From NCBI RefSeq assembly GCF_044466355.1, contig NZ_JBITMQ010000001.1, positions 868,001 to 932,000 of the forward strand: a stretch of 64,000 nucleotides of DNA. The letters are read 5' to 3'. Shown here one piece after another: positions 16,292 to 24,924 of this stretch. Position numbers and translations under genes: made by a program. The DNA is from Actinophytocola sp044466355 (lineage in GTDB: Bacteria; Actinomycetota; Actinomycetes; Mycobacteriales; Pseudonocardiaceae). The notes below the pieces were generated by a model. That model worked only from the letters and a program-made list of their open reading frames with translations. It ran no database searches and was not told where the DNA came from. Each line of letters opens with the position of its first letter. The stretch's first letter is position 1.

Positions 16292-17296
16292 ATGCCGCCG
16301 GGCCGCCCGCCGAGGCAGGTCGACATCGCTCGCATCGCCGGGGTGTCGCAGGCGACCGTGTCCGTGGTGCTCGGCGGCAACCGGGCAGGCGTCCGGATGG
16401 CGGAGTCGACGCGGCGGCGGGTGCTGGCGGTGGCGGAGGACCTCGGCTACGTGCCCCACCCCGTGGCGACGCGACTCGCGTCGGCTCGGACCAACATGAT
16501 CGGCCTGTACACGTTCCGGGCGACGTTCCCCACCGACGTGGCCGACTCGTACTACCCGATCCTCGTGGGCGTGGAGGACGCGGCGGCGGCGCTGGGCCAG
16601 GACCTGGTGCTGTTCACGGGGGCGGCCGGCCAGAGCCCGGAGGCGATCCGCCGCGTACGGGTGGCGGACGGCTGCCTGTTCTTCGGTCGTCACGTACCCG
16701 ACGAGCCGATCGCCCGCCTGGTCGACTCGGGCTTCCCGATCGTCTACATCGGACGCCGCCCGGAACTGGGCGGCCGCATCCCCTACGTGGGCGCGGACTA
16801 CGTGACCGCGTCGGCCGATCTCGTGACCCGGCTGCGCGGGCTGGGCCATCGGCGCGTCCGGTACGTCAGGGAGACCGACGACGCGCCGTCGTCCGCCGAC
16901 CGGGAACAGGGGGTACGTCGGGCCGCCCCGGACACCGCGGTCACCCGGCTCGACGGCCCGCTGTCCGTCGACGCGGTGCGCTCGTGGCTGGCGGACGGTG
17001 TGACGGCGATCGTGGTTGAGGAGACCGACACGGGCGTGGCCTACACGGCGGTGCGTGCGGCGCTGTCGGCGGCGCGGCTGTCCACACCTGAGGACGTGTC
17101 ACTGGCGGTGCTCGGCCGCCCGCCCGGCGTGGCCCCGGACGTGACCGGTTTCGAGGTCCCGTACCGGGAGATGGGTGGCGCCGCGGTCCGGCTGCTGGTC
17201 GACCTGATCACTGAGCAACCGACGACGTCCCAGCGCCTGCTGCACTGCCCACCGGTACCCGGCGGCTCGGTCGGCCCCGCCGCCGGCGTGCGCTGA
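16292..17296 (+). CDS. LacI-family transcriptional regulator
   Basis: Residues 10-60 hold the LacI helix-turn-helix and hinge (VDIARIAGVSQATVSVVLGG, then RRVLAVAEDLGYVPHPVAT). A periplasmic-binding-type effector domain follows to residue 334. The ATG at 16292, preceded by GGGGAGGG, starts right before the DNA-binding domain. It most likely represses the divergent exported glycosidase and itself through the two operators between the genes, responding to a sugar released by that enzyme. Confidence 0.9.
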   Translation: MPPGRPPRQVDIARIAGVSQATVSVVLGGNRAGVRMAESTRRRVLAVAEDLGYVPHPVATRLASARTNMIGLYTFRATFPTDVADSYYPILVGVEDAAAALGQDLVLFTGAAGQSPEAIRRVRVADGCLFFGRHVPDEPIARLVDSGFPIVYIGRRPELGGRIPYVGADYVTASADLVTRLRGLGHRRVRYVRETDDAPSSADREQGVRRAAPDTAVTRLDGPLSVDAVRSWLADGVTAIVVEETDTGVAYTAVRAALSAARLSTPEDVSLAVLGRPPGVAPDVTGFEVPYREMGGAAVRLLVDLITEQPTTSQRLLHCPPVPGGSVGPAAGVR

Positions 17297-17319
17297 CGGC
17301 ATCCCCGCGATCTGGCTGG

Positions 17320-17769
17320 TCAGGGCGCGTTGCCCGTTCCGTGCAGTCCGAAGATGTCCATGCTGCGGCCCTTGCGCTCCATGTACGTGCCGTCCGGCTC
17401 GGCGAACCCGAACGGGCGGTACAGCTCGTGCGCGTCCAGGGTGTGCAGCATCCACCGGAAGTACGGGCCGGGCCCCTCCTCGATCATGGCGTGCACGAGC
17501 GCCTTGCCGACGCCGTGCCCACGCGCCTCCTCGACCACGAACACGTCGGCGAGGTAGGCCTGCGCCTCCCCGTCGGACACCGCACGCGCGTACCCGAGCA
17601 TGGCGCCGTCGGACGTGCGGTACGCGGCCACGACGCGCCACGCGCCCGCCAGCTGCCGCTCGATCTTCTCGCGGTCCCGGAAACGCCCCCAGTAGGCCTT
17701 CGTGGACAGGAACTCCCACAACACGTCCCGGTCCACGCGGCTCCGGTCGTCATCGATCTCGAACTCCAC
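17320..17769 (-). CDS. GNAT-family N-acetyltransferase
   Basis: The 149-residue protein has the GNAT acetyl-CoA site VFVVEEARGHGVGKALVHA (the RGxGxG/A loop) and the family's ending LYRPFGFAEPDGTYMERK. It resembles the YjdJ/ArsN2-like group acting on small amines, but the substrate is unknown. A TAGATT element on the coding strand (plus 17777-17782) lies 7 bases before the GTG start, so the mRNA is likely leaderless. That also rejects the longer frame to 17916. Confidence 0.83.
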   Translation of the reverse strand: MEFEIDDDRSRVDRDVLWEFLSTKAYWGRFRDREKIERQLAGAWRVVAAYRTSDGAMLGYARAVSDGEAQAYLADVFVVEEARGHGVGKALVHAMIEEGPGPYFRWMLHTLDAHELYRPFGFAEPDGTYMERKGRSMDIFGLHGTGNAP

Positions 17770-17899
17770 GTGCCGCAATCTAGCGCGCGATGTCGGCGGT
17801 CGTGGCACAACCGTGGTGCGAGGGCGGCGTGGGTGCCGGGTTACCGCGCGTCGATACGTTCGGGACGGTTGTCGGCTCGAATGCGAGCGGGGGTGCGGT

Positions 17900-18964
17900 G
17901 TGACGGTCACCGGCACGGGACGGATCGCTCCGGCGTACGGCTGGACGGTGTCCGATCGGGTTCCCGACGAGGTGGCGGCGAGCTGCCTCTACGACTCCGC
18001 GGGGTGGCTGCGGGGGTGGGAGCGGATCGGCATCGAGCAGCGCACGCGGCACGCGTACGTGTCCGCGGGGCAGGACGTGCTGCCGCTGTACGAGACCACG
18101 TTCTCCCCGTTCTGGCACGGCTACGAGCTGCAGTGCGAGCTGTCCGGCCGGTTCGGCGACCCGATCGTGTTCGCGGGCTCGCCGTACTCGATGTACGGCA
18201 AGCGCGGCCCGGTCGCCGAGCCGCTCGTCGAGGGCGCGTACGCGACCGCGATGGACTGGATCCGCGGCGGTGCGGCCGACGTGCTGGTGGTGCCGAACCT
18301 GACGAGCGAGGGCGTCGACAGCTGGCTCGCGGTCGCGGGGCCGCCGGTCGGCACCGTCCACCTGGAACGGACGTACGCGATCGACGTCGCCGGCACGTTC
18401 ACCGACCACCTGTACCGGGTCGACAACAAGATCCGCCGCGACGTCGAGCGGCGGCTGCGCCGCGGCGCCGAACGCGGCCTGACCGTCCGGATGGTCGAGG
18501 GCGACGAGGCGCACGCACTGGTGCCTGCCGCGTTCCCGCTCACGGTGGACACGAGCGACAAGAACGAATGGCCCGCGCTGTTCGACGAGGCGGCACTGCA
18601 CGGCATGCTCGACGTGCCGGGCGCGCTGCTCGCGGCGGCCGAGGTCGACGGCAGGCTCGTCGGCGTGTTCTTCGGGTTCCGCCGCGGCGACGAGGTCACG
18701 TTCATGTGCGGTGGCGTCGACTACCCCAGCCTCCGCGAGTACAGCACGTACATCGCGCTGATGTACCGGTCGACGCAGTGGGCGTACGACAACGGCATGC
18801 GGCGCATCGAGTGGGGCCGCGACAACTACCGCTTCAAGGAGCGGCACGGGCTCGCCGCGACCGAGCTGTGGGCGCTGGTGTACGCGCCGAACCCGCGGCC
18901 GGAGCTGGCGCTGGCGGTGCGCGGCATGCACGCCGTGCTGCACGCCTACATCGAGGGCAGCTGA
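17900..18964 (+). CDS. FemAB/GNAT-like acyl- or aminoacyltransferase
   Basis: The 354-residue product resembles the family annotated as peptidoglycan biosynthesis/recognition (FemAB-like, two GNAT folds): an N-terminal region with YETTFSPFWHGYEL, a middle VDNKIRRDVERRLRRGAERGLTV helix pair, and a C-terminal GNAT half with LLAAAEVDGRLVGVFFGF and MRRIEWGRDNYRFKERHG. Relatives use aminoacyl-tRNA or acyl-CoA donors to form amide bonds, also in secondary metabolism. It is coupled to an MFS transporter (TGATG overlap) and converges on the carrier-protein amino-acid operon, so a role in tailoring that product is possible but unproven. Start GTG at 17900 follows a GGGGG ribosome site. Confidence 0.7.
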   Translation: MTVTGTGRIAPAYGWTVSDRVPDEVAASCLYDSAGWLRGWERIGIEQRTRHAYVSAGQDVLPLYETTFSPFWHGYELQCELSGRFGDPIVFAGSPYSMYGKRGPVAEPLVEGAYATAMDWIRGGAADVLVVPNLTSEGVDSWLAVAGPPVGTVHLERTYAIDVAGTFTDHLYRVDNKIRRDVERRLRRGAERGLTVRMVEGDEAHALVPAAFPLTVDTSDKNEWPALFDEAALHGMLDVPGALLAAAEVDGRLVGVFFGFRRGDEVTFMCGGVDYPSLREYSTYIALMYRSTQWAYDNGMRRIEWGRDNYRFKERHGLAATELWALVYAPNPRPELALAVRGMHAVLHAYIEGS

Positions 18965-20220
18965 TGACCTCCGGCCGCAGCCGTGCGTTGCTGCTGCTCG
19001 TCGCGGTCGTCAGCGTCAACGCCTCCTACACGGTGTTGATCCCGTTCGTGCCGGACCTGGAGGAGCGGGTCGGCGCGGGCCCGGTGACGATCGCGCTGGT
19101 GTTCGCGTTGTTCGCCGCGGCGAAGGCGTTGTTCCAGCCGGTCGGTGGTTGGTGGGTCGACCGGTGGCGGCCGCGCGCGGTGGCGTGCGTGGCGCTGAAC
19201 GTGGCGGCGGTCGGCATCGTGCTGACGGCGTTCGCGACCGACGCGGTGACGTTGCTGGCCGGCCGGTTCGTGTGGGGCATCGGTGAGGGCCTGGTGACCC
19301 CGGCCCTGTACGCGGGCATGTCGGCGCTGTGCAAGCGGTACGACATCGCGGCGGGCCGGATGATGGGCAACTTCGGGTCGGCGGCGGTGGCGGGTTTCCT
19401 GCTGGGGCCGCTGATCGCCGGGGTGGCGGCGCCGTTCGGGCTGGAGACGTTGTTCGTCGTGGGCGCGGTGGCGACGTCGCTGACCGCGTTCGGGTTGCTG
19501 CACGCGATCCCGGACGCGCCGGTGGAGAACGAAGCACTGTCCGAGTCCGCGGGCGGCCGCAACCGCTGGTGGGCCTGGGTGCTGGTGCTCGGCGTGCTGG
19601 ACCTGTTCACGCACCTCGTGTACACGGCGCTGGAACCGTTGCTGCCGCTGTACCTCTCCGGCGCGGCGGAGGGGTCGGCGCGCGGCGCGATCTCGGTCGT
19701 GTTCGTGGTCGGCCTCGCGACGTCGGCGGTCAGCATGTGGGCGCTGGGCCGGTACACGGAGCGGTTCGGTCTGGTGCCGATGATCGGCGCGGGCTTGGCG
19801 ATCCTCGGTGTCGGGCTGGCGGCGATGGCGATCAGCGCGTCGGTGGTGCCGGTGGCGGCGGCGTTCCTGGTCGTGATGGTCGGGTACGCGATCCTGTTCC
19901 TGACCGCGCGGCGCGGCATCGTGGAGCTGAAGTCCGCGGCGGACAGCCAGGGCACGGCGTTCGGGTTGTTCGGGCTGGTGTCCGACGTGGGGAACGTGGT
20001 GGGCCCGGTCGCGGGCGTGGTGCTGTACGAGCTGACCGGCCGGACGTCGTTCGTCCTGCTGGGCGCGTTCAGCGGGTTGCTGGTGGTCGTTCTGGCGTCG
20101 CAGGCGTCTCGGTGGCATCGGCACTTCCCGCGATCCGCAGCTGCGACAGCAGAAGTCCGGCCAGCACGATCAGACCACCCAGCACCGTCAGCAGCGTCAG
20201 AGGCTCCCCGAGCAGCGTGA
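18964..20220 (+). CDS. MFS transporter
   Basis: About twelve membrane helices fill 418 residues, with the motif A-like loop GGWWVDRWRPRAVA between helices 2 and 3 and a central hydrophilic loop near 190-200. Drug-export-type MFS proteins have this shape. The ATG overlaps the stop of the FemAB-like gene, so both are one operon. The last ~45 residues (after RWHRHF) are hydrophilic, Ala/Pro-rich and encoded antisense to the end of the EamA gene, a 152-base overlap of coding sequence. Confidence 0.88.
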   Translation: MTSGRSRALLLLVAVVSVNASYTVLIPFVPDLEERVGAGPVTIALVFALFAAAKALFQPVGGWWVDRWRPRAVACVALNVAAVGIVLTAFATDAVTLLAGRFVWGIGEGLVTPALYAGMSALCKRYDIAAGRMMGNFGSAAVAGFLLGPLIAGVAAPFGLETLFVVGAVATSLTAFGLLHAIPDAPVENEALSESAGGRNRWWAWVLVLGVLDLFTHLVYTALEPLLPLYLSGAAEGSARGAISVVFVVGLATSAVSMWALGRYTERFGLVPMIGAGLAILGVGLAAMAISASVVPVAAAFLVVMVGYAILFLTARRGIVELKSAADSQGTAFGLFGLVSDVGNVVGPVAGVVLYELTGRTSFVLLGAFSGLLVVVLASQASRWHRHFPRSAAATAEVRPARSDHPAPSAASEAPRAA

Positions 20221-20995
20221 CGCCACCCGCGACGCTCACGACGGGGTAGAGGTTCAGCAGCAGCCCGGCCTGCGGTCCGGGCACGCGGGACAGGCCGTAG
20301 TTCCAGAGCAGCATCCCGATCAGGTTCGGCCCGAGCCCGTAGAGGAACAGGATCAGCCATCCGGTCGCGTCGAGCGAGGTGGCGAGGATCCCGGGTGCGC
20401 AGATGGCGAGCAGCGGCACGGTCCCGATCCACATGGTCACCGCGGACACCCGCAGCGCGCCGTACCGCCGCACGAGCGGCCCCACGGCCACCGAGTAGGC
20501 ACCCCACATGAAGGCGCCGAGCAACACCAGTGCCGCCCCGCCGAACATGGACGTGGCGACCGTGAGGCCGTTGCCGACGCTCAGGGTCACCACCCCGGCG
20601 AACGCGACCGCCAGGCCCCAGGCGAGCGGCCTGGTCAGCCGTTGCTTCAGCACCACCACCGACAGCAGGGCGATCCACAGCGGTTCCGTCGACAGGAGGA
20701 TCCCGGCGAACCCGGCGTGCACGTCGCGGATCCCGAGCGTCATCGGCACGTTGTAGCCCACCACCCCGACGACCCCGCAGGCGGCGAGCATGCCGAGCGA
20801 CCGCCGGTTCCACCGGACCTCGCCCAGCTTCAACCACGGCAGCACCGGCAGGTAGCACAGCGAGCAGAGGGCGAACCGGATGCCGAGCACGCCGAGCGGG
20901 TCGGCGTTCAGCACGAGGTAGCGGGTCGCGACCGGCGCGAGCCCCCACAGGACGACCGACACCAGGATGGCCAGGTACGCGACACGGGACGGCAC
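20069..20995 (-). CDS. EamA/DMT-family exporter at the end of the carrier-protein operon
   Basis: Ten membrane helices in two EamA repeats (308 residues; for example MTLGIRDVHAGFAGILLSTEP and LSRVPGPQAGLLLNLYPVVSV). It starts at a GTG ten bases beyond the lysK-like stop, on the same strand, so it is most simply the last gene of that operon and the exporter of its product. A TAGTCT hexamer overlapping the lysK stop could also give it a leaderless internal promoter. Its hydrophilic C-terminal tail is encoded opposite the end of the MFS gene. Confidence 0.85.
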   Translation of the reverse strand: MPSRVAYLAILVSVVLWGLAPVATRYLVLNADPLGVLGIRFALCSLCYLPVLPWLKLGEVRWNRRSLGMLAACGVVGVVGYNVPMTLGIRDVHAGFAGILLSTEPLWIALLSVVVLKQRLTRPLAWGLAVAFAGVVTLSVGNGLTVATSMFGGAALVLLGAFMWGAYSVAVGPLVRRYGALRVSAVTMWIGTVPLLAICAPGILATSLDATGWLILFLYGLGPNLIGMLLWNYGLSRVPGPQAGLLLNLYPVVSVAGGVTLLGEPLTLLTVLGGLIVLAGLLLSQLRIAGSADATETPATPERPPATR

Positions 20996-21005
20996 CAGGC
21001 CGAGA

Positions 21006-22046
21006 CTACTGCCGCAGCTCGACCGCCAGGTGGTTCAGCGCGTCCCGCAGCACGTCGGTCGCGGCGGCGTACTCGGTGAACGAGATGTGCTCGTCGTCGG
21101 TGTGGTCGAGCGCGGAGTCGCCGGGCCCGTAGACGGCCATCGGCACGCCCCACACCGGTTCGACGATGTTCAGGTCCGCCGTGCCGGTCTTGAGCTTCAG
21201 CGTCGGCCGGGCGCCGCGAGCCCGAATCCCCGCGCACAACGCGCGAACGGCCGCGCCACGGTGGTCGACCCGGACTCCCGGCGTGCGGTCGTCGATCTTG
21301 AGCACGCCGTCGCGGGTGACGCCGCCCAGGAACTCCTCGAACGCGGGCAGGTCGAACCCGGGCGGCGTGCGCACCGAGATCACCAGCCGGGCCGACTCGA
21401 TGTCGCCGGTCATCTCGTTGAGGGTCGCGATGGGGCGCTCGAACGCCTTCTCGCTGGTGGTGACCGAAGCGCAGTACGACACCACGTCCTGCCAGAACCC
21501 GACCGCCGCCTCGCTCGCCTTCTCCTCGGGCGACGCCGTGTGCACCGACGGGCGCGAGACGCTGTACCGCAGCATGACGCGGCCCTTGTAGCCGATGCCC
21601 ACTCCGGCCCACCCGTTCGGCTCACCCACGAACGCCACGGCGGGCCGGAAACATTCGGCGAGGTGCGTCGCGCCCTTGCCGTACGTCTCCTCCTCGACGA
21701 CGCCGGCCACCACGTACCGCACCCCGTCGACCGACGCCTCGGCCGCCGCGCAGATCATCGCGGCGAGCGGCCCCTTCGCGTCCACGGCACCACGTCCGTA
21801 CAGCAGGTCGCCGTCGCGGCGGGGTGCCGGGCCGCCCGGCACGGTGTCCATGTGCCCGGTCAGCAGGATCATCGGCGCGTCCGTGTCGCCGCGCTGCCCG
21901 ATCGCGTTGCCCGCCTCGTCAAGGTGGGTCTCGAAACCCCACTCCCGCATCTCGTCGACGAGGAACCGCGCGAGCGCGTCCTCGTTCCCGGACACCGACG
22001 GGATCCCGACCATCCGCGTGAGCAGGTCCTCAGCTCGCTTCGACAT
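21006..22046 (-). CDS. lysK: LysK-like M20 peptidase releasing amino acid from the carrier protein
   Basis: The 346-residue enzyme has the M20 dinuclear-metal signature: GHMDTVPG (H65, catalytic D67), GRGAVDAKGP (D89), the catalytic VVEEE glutamates (118-120), GEPNGW, and a late DEHISF histidine. Among M20 proteins it is closest in motif spelling to LysK, the [LysW]-lysine hydrolase, which cleaves the isopeptide bond to the carrier's terminal glutamate. In this operon it would free the finished C7 amino acid. Its ATG overlaps the kinase gene by 17 bases. Confidence 0.88.
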   Translation of the reverse strand: MSKRAEDLLTRMVGIPSVSGNEDALARFLVDEMREWGFETHLDEAGNAIGQRGDTDAPMILLTGHMDTVPGGPAPRRDGDLLYGRGAVDAKGPLAAMICAAAEASVDGVRYVVAGVVEEETYGKGATHLAECFRPAVAFVGEPNGWAGVGIGYKGRVMLRYSVSRPSVHTASPEEKASEAAVGFWQDVVSYCASVTTSEKAFERPIATLNEMTGDIESARLVISVRTPPGFDLPAFEEFLGGVTRDGVLKIDDRTPGVRVDHRGAAVRALCAGIRARGARPTLKLKTGTADLNIVEPVWGVPMAVYGPGDSALDHTDDEHISFTEYAAATDVLRDALNHLAVELRQ

Positions 22047-22938
22047 GACGCTCCTCCACGAACCTGGTCCCGGCACCCGCACACGCCGTCAGGACGGGCG
22101 AGTGCACCCGCCCGTCGGCGAGGACGACGTTCCGCACGCCACCCGCGCGGGCCTCCGCCGCGGCACGCACCTTCACCTTCATCCGCCCGTCCGCTGCCGC
22201 GAGGTGCGCGTCGAGCGATCCGGTCGGCACCCGCGTCACGAGGCTCGCCGGGTCGTGCCGGTCGGCCAGCAGACCGGGGACGTCCGACAGCACGACCAGC
22301 CAGTCCGCCGCCAGCGCGACCGCGAGCGCCGCCGCGAACCGGTCCGCGTCCACGTTCAACGTCTCGCCGCCGGTGCCCAGCGCGGGTGGCGAGACCACCG
22401 GCGTGAAACCGCCGCCCAGCAACGTCTCCAGCACCGCCGGGTCGACGGACGCGATCCGGCCGGACAGGTCGTCCCGCACCACCACCTCGACGCCGTCGAC
22501 CGTGGCCCTGGCGGGCTTGTTGCGGGTCGCGGTGACCAGCCCACCGTCCACACCGGACAACCCGACGGCGCGGACGCCCAGGTTCACCAGTGCCGCCACG
22601 AGATCCGGTTTGACTCGCCCGAGGATGCCGAGCCGCAGCACGTCGAGCGCGGCCGCGTCGGTGTACCGGCTGCGTCGTCCGCCGCGCCCGGTGAGGTACC
22701 GGGGCGGACGGCCCAGTTCGGCACCGACCCGGTCGGCCGCGGCGCCACCGCCGTGCACGACCACGACCTCCGCGCCGGCCGCGGCCAGCTCGCGGATGTC
22801 GTCGCACGGGCCGGTGATGTCGGCGTCGAGCGACCCGCCGAGCTTGACGACGTACCGCTCAGACCGGGTGGAGCCCGATGAAGCCGAGCCCGCTGGTCTC
22901 GTCCCAGCCCGCCGCGATGTTGAGGCACTGGACGGCAT
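22030..22938 (-). CDS. lysZ: LysZ-like carrier-bound glutamate/aminoadipate kinase
   Basis: An acetylglutamate-kinase-fold protein: YVVKLGGSL at the phosphate loop, VVVHGGGAAADRV, and VVLSDVPGLL. In LysW-dependent pathways this enzyme phosphorylates the side-chain carboxylate of the carrier-bound amino acid. The normal N-terminus is at YVVKLGG, yet no ATG, GTG, TTG or CTG exists in frame there. The nearest start is ATG 22938 (SD-like AAGGGGGG 8 bases upstream), giving 302 residues with a Ser/Arg-rich 28-residue leader and an 80-base overlap with the reductase gene. A rare start codon or a sequence error near 22860 are alternatives. Confidence 0.85.
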   Translation of the reverse strand: MPSSASTSRRAGTRPAGSASSGSTRSERYVVKLGGSLDADITGPCDDIRELAAAGAEVVVVHGGGAAADRVGAELGRPPRYLTGRGGRRSRYTDAAALDVLRLGILGRVKPDLVAALVNLGVRAVGLSGVDGGLVTATRNKPARATVDGVEVVVRDDLSGRIASVDPAVLETLLGGGFTPVVSPPALGTGGETLNVDADRFAAALAVALAADWLVVLSDVPGLLADRHDPASLVTRVPTGSLDAHLAAADGRMKVKVRAAAEARAGGVRNVVLADGRVHSPVLTACAGAGTRFVEERHVEAS

Positions 22939-23881
22939 TCCCCGCACCCCCCTTGACGAGGTTGTCGATCGCGGACACCACGACCAGGTGCTCGCCGCCC
23001 TCGTCGAGCGACAGCCCTATGTCGCAGAAGTTGGTGCCGGACAACAGCTTCGGCTCCGGCATCCGGTGCAGCGCCGACCGCTCGCGCACCAGCCGCACGA
23101 ACGGCTCGTGCCGGTACGCGTCGCGGTAGACCGCCCACACGTCCCGCTCGGTGACCGGCGACGGCAACATCACGTGGCAGACGACCTGCACACCCCGGAC
23201 GGCCTCGACCGCGGTCACCGACATGTACACCGGGATCCCGCACGCCTGGATGATCTCGGCCATGTGCCGGTGCCCGTGGGGCTTCGCCATCCGCAGCACG
23301 CCGCTGCGCTCGGGGTGGTGGCTGCCCTCGTCGGGCACCCGGCCCGCGCCGGAGGACCCGGTGCGGGCGTCGACCAGCACCGTGCCCGCGACCATCCCGG
23401 TCGCGGCGAGCGGGTGCAGCGCCAGGATCGCCGCGTTCGCCATGCACCCGGCGACCGCGATGTGCGTCGCGCCGCGCAGTCCGTCGCGGTTCAGCTCGGG
23501 GAGACCGGCCTGGAAGCGTGCGAGCCACTCCGGGTCGGGCACGCCGCCGGGGTAGTAGCGTTCGCGCAGGTCGGTGCTCTGGATGCGGTGGTCGGCGGAC
23601 AGGTCCACGACGCGGGGTGCGAGCGCGGCCCAGCGGTCGATCTCCTTCATGGCCGCGCCGTGCGGCACGGCGAGGAACACCACGTCGGACTCGCCGACCT
23701 CGCTGTCCGGGGTGAACGTGAGGTTCGTGCGGCCACGCAGGTTCGGGTGCGCGGTCCGCAGCGGTCGCCCCGCGTACTTGTTCGAGGTGACGTACGCCAA
23801 CTCGACCTCGGGGTGGCCGAGCAGCAGCCGCACCAGCTCACCGCCGATGTAGCCGCTGCCGCCGACGACGGTCGCCCTCAT
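22859..23881 (-). CDS. lysY: LysY-like carrier-bound acyl-phosphate reductase
   Basis: A 340-residue N-acetyl-gamma-glutamyl-phosphate reductase homologue. The N-terminal VVGGSGYIGGELVRLL binds NADPH; the catalytic cysteine is C146 in VAGCMANA. It reduces the acyl phosphate made by the LysZ-like kinase to the semialdehyde, still attached to the LysW-like protein. The aldehyde is the acceptor expected for the transketolase encoded upstream. The ATG overlaps the LysX stop by four bases. Confidence 0.9.
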   Translation of the reverse strand: MRATVVGGSGYIGGELVRLLLGHPEVELAYVTSNKYAGRPLRTAHPNLRGRTNLTFTPDSEVGESDVVFLAVPHGAAMKEIDRWAALAPRVVDLSADHRIQSTDLRERYYPGGVPDPEWLARFQAGLPELNRDGLRGATHIAVAGCMANAAILALHPLAATGMVAGTVLVDARTGSSGAGRVPDEGSHHPERSGVLRMAKPHGHRHMAEIIQACGIPVYMSVTAVEAVRGVQVVCHVMLPSPVTERDVWAVYRDAYRHEPFVRLVRERSALHRMPEPKLLSGTNFCDIGLSLDEGGEHLVVVSAIDNLVKGGAGNAVQCLNIAAGWDETSGLGFIGLHPV

Positions 23882-24741
23882 GCCGCTGCCTCCAGTTCGA
23901 CCGGGCTGTTGCGGTCGACGTACGCCACCACCAGGTCGGCGACGTCGACGTCCGCGACCGCCGACAGGCCGTGGAACTCCATGGTGTGGTTGACCTCCGT
24001 GACCAGCAACTCGCCGTCGGCGCGCTCCAGCAGGTCCACGGCGAGGATGCCGCCGCCCACCGCCGCGGCGGCCCGCGACGCCAGGTCACGCAGTTCGTCG
24101 GTCACGGTGCACACGGCGGTGGTCGCGCCACGCGCGGTGTTGGTGATCCAGTGGTCCGAACGCCGGTACACCGCGGCGACCACCTCGTCGCCGATGACGA
24201 TCACACGGATGTCCCGGTCCGGCTTGTCCACGTACTCCTGGACGTAGTACACGTTGTGGATCGGCGACTTCAACGACTGCTTGTGCTCGATCAGCGTCTC
24301 GGCCGCGTCCCGGTCGTTCACCTTGGACAGCAGACGGCCCCACGACCCGACCGCGGGCTTGAGGATCGCCGGGTAGCCGACGTCCTCGATCGCCCGCAGC
24401 GCCGCGTCCGGGGTCACCGAGACCACCGTCCTCGGGTGGGGGAGACCGGCGTCGACGAGCGCCAGCGACGTCAGGATCTTGTCGCCGCACACGTCCACCA
24501 CGTGGCTGCTGTTGAACACGCGGTGCCCGGTCGCCTCGAAGATCCGTGTCGCGTAGACGCTGCGGGTGTGCGACATGATCCGGTTCAGCACACCCCGGTA
24601 ACGCGGACCGCCGGGTGCGCCGAGGCGGTGGACCAGCGTGCGGTCGTCCACCTGCGCGTAGGCGAGCCCACGCCGCTCGAGGGCGGCGAAGATCAGCCGC
24701 TCCTCGAGCCGCGTGCGGGTCGTCAGGACCGCGAGGGTCAT
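23878..24741 (-). CDS. lysX: LysX-like ATP-grasp ligase loading an amino acid onto the carrier protein
   Basis: This RimK-type ATP-grasp enzyme (287 residues) shows the expected order: N-terminal domain, ILKPAVGSWGRLLSKV (ATP-binding loop), YYVQEYVDKPDRDIRVIVIG, NTARGA (substrate motif region) and VTEVNHTMEFHG (metal site). LysX/ArgX enzymes join the alpha-amino group of glutamate or aminoadipate to the carrier's C-terminal glutamate. Which is used cannot be decided by eye; the secondary-metabolism homologues use glutamate. The ATG overlaps the carrier gene's stop. Confidence 0.9.
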   Translation of the reverse strand: MTLAVLTTRTRLEERLIFAALERRGLAYAQVDDRTLVHRLGAPGGPRYRGVLNRIMSHTRSVYATRIFEATGHRVFNSSHVVDVCGDKILTSLALVDAGLPHPRTVVSVTPDAALRAIEDVGYPAILKPAVGSWGRLLSKVNDRDAAETLIEHKQSLKSPIHNVYYVQEYVDKPDRDIRVIVIGDEVVAAVYRRSDHWITNTARGATTAVCTVTDELRDLASRAAAAVGGGILAVDLLERADGELLVTEVNHTMEFHGLSAVADVDVADLVVAYVDRNSPVELEAAA

Positions 24742-24914
24742 TCCCCGAAGTCTTCCTCGATGTCGGGCGCCAGCGCGTACTCGACCGGGTCGACACCGAT
24801 GACCTCGAGCTCGGCCTGGCAGCCGGGGCACTCGACGATCGAGGTGACCCGGACGTCGCCGTCGGCGGGGACGGCCTCGGTGCAGTCGGGACAGGTGCTC
24901 ACCGCGGTTGTCAT
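24738..24914 (-). CDS. lysW: LysW-like amino-group carrier protein
   Basis: Only 58 residues: an acidic protein with a zinc ribbon (CPDC at 8-11, CPGC at 29-32) and the C-terminus EEDFGE. The terminal glutamate gamma-carboxyl is the attachment point for the alpha-amino group of the substrate; classical LysW ends EDWGE, here EDFGE. It protects the amino group and gives a charged handle to LysX/Y/Z/K. A near-perfect AAGGAGG stands 5 bases before the ATG, stronger than its neighbours, fitting a carrier needed in excess. It lies between transketolase and ligase genes. Confidence 0.93.
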   Translation of the reverse strand: MTTAVSTCPDCTEAVPADGDVRVTSIVECPGCQAELEVIGVDPVEYALAPDIEEDFGE

Positions 24915-24924
24915 GGTTCCTCCT

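Noticed and set aside
21003..21008. Independent leaderless promoter for the EamA exporter
   Set aside because: TAGTCT overlaps the lysK stop and may be chance; the ten-base gap makes operon read-through simpler, so it is only mentioned, not annotated.
21006..24914. LysW/X/Y/Z/K set as the primary lysine or arginine pathway
   Set aside because: The operon also carries a transketolase and a sugar-type aminotransferase but no homocitrate-pathway genes, and actinomycetes make lysine from diaminopimelate. Secondary metabolism fits better.
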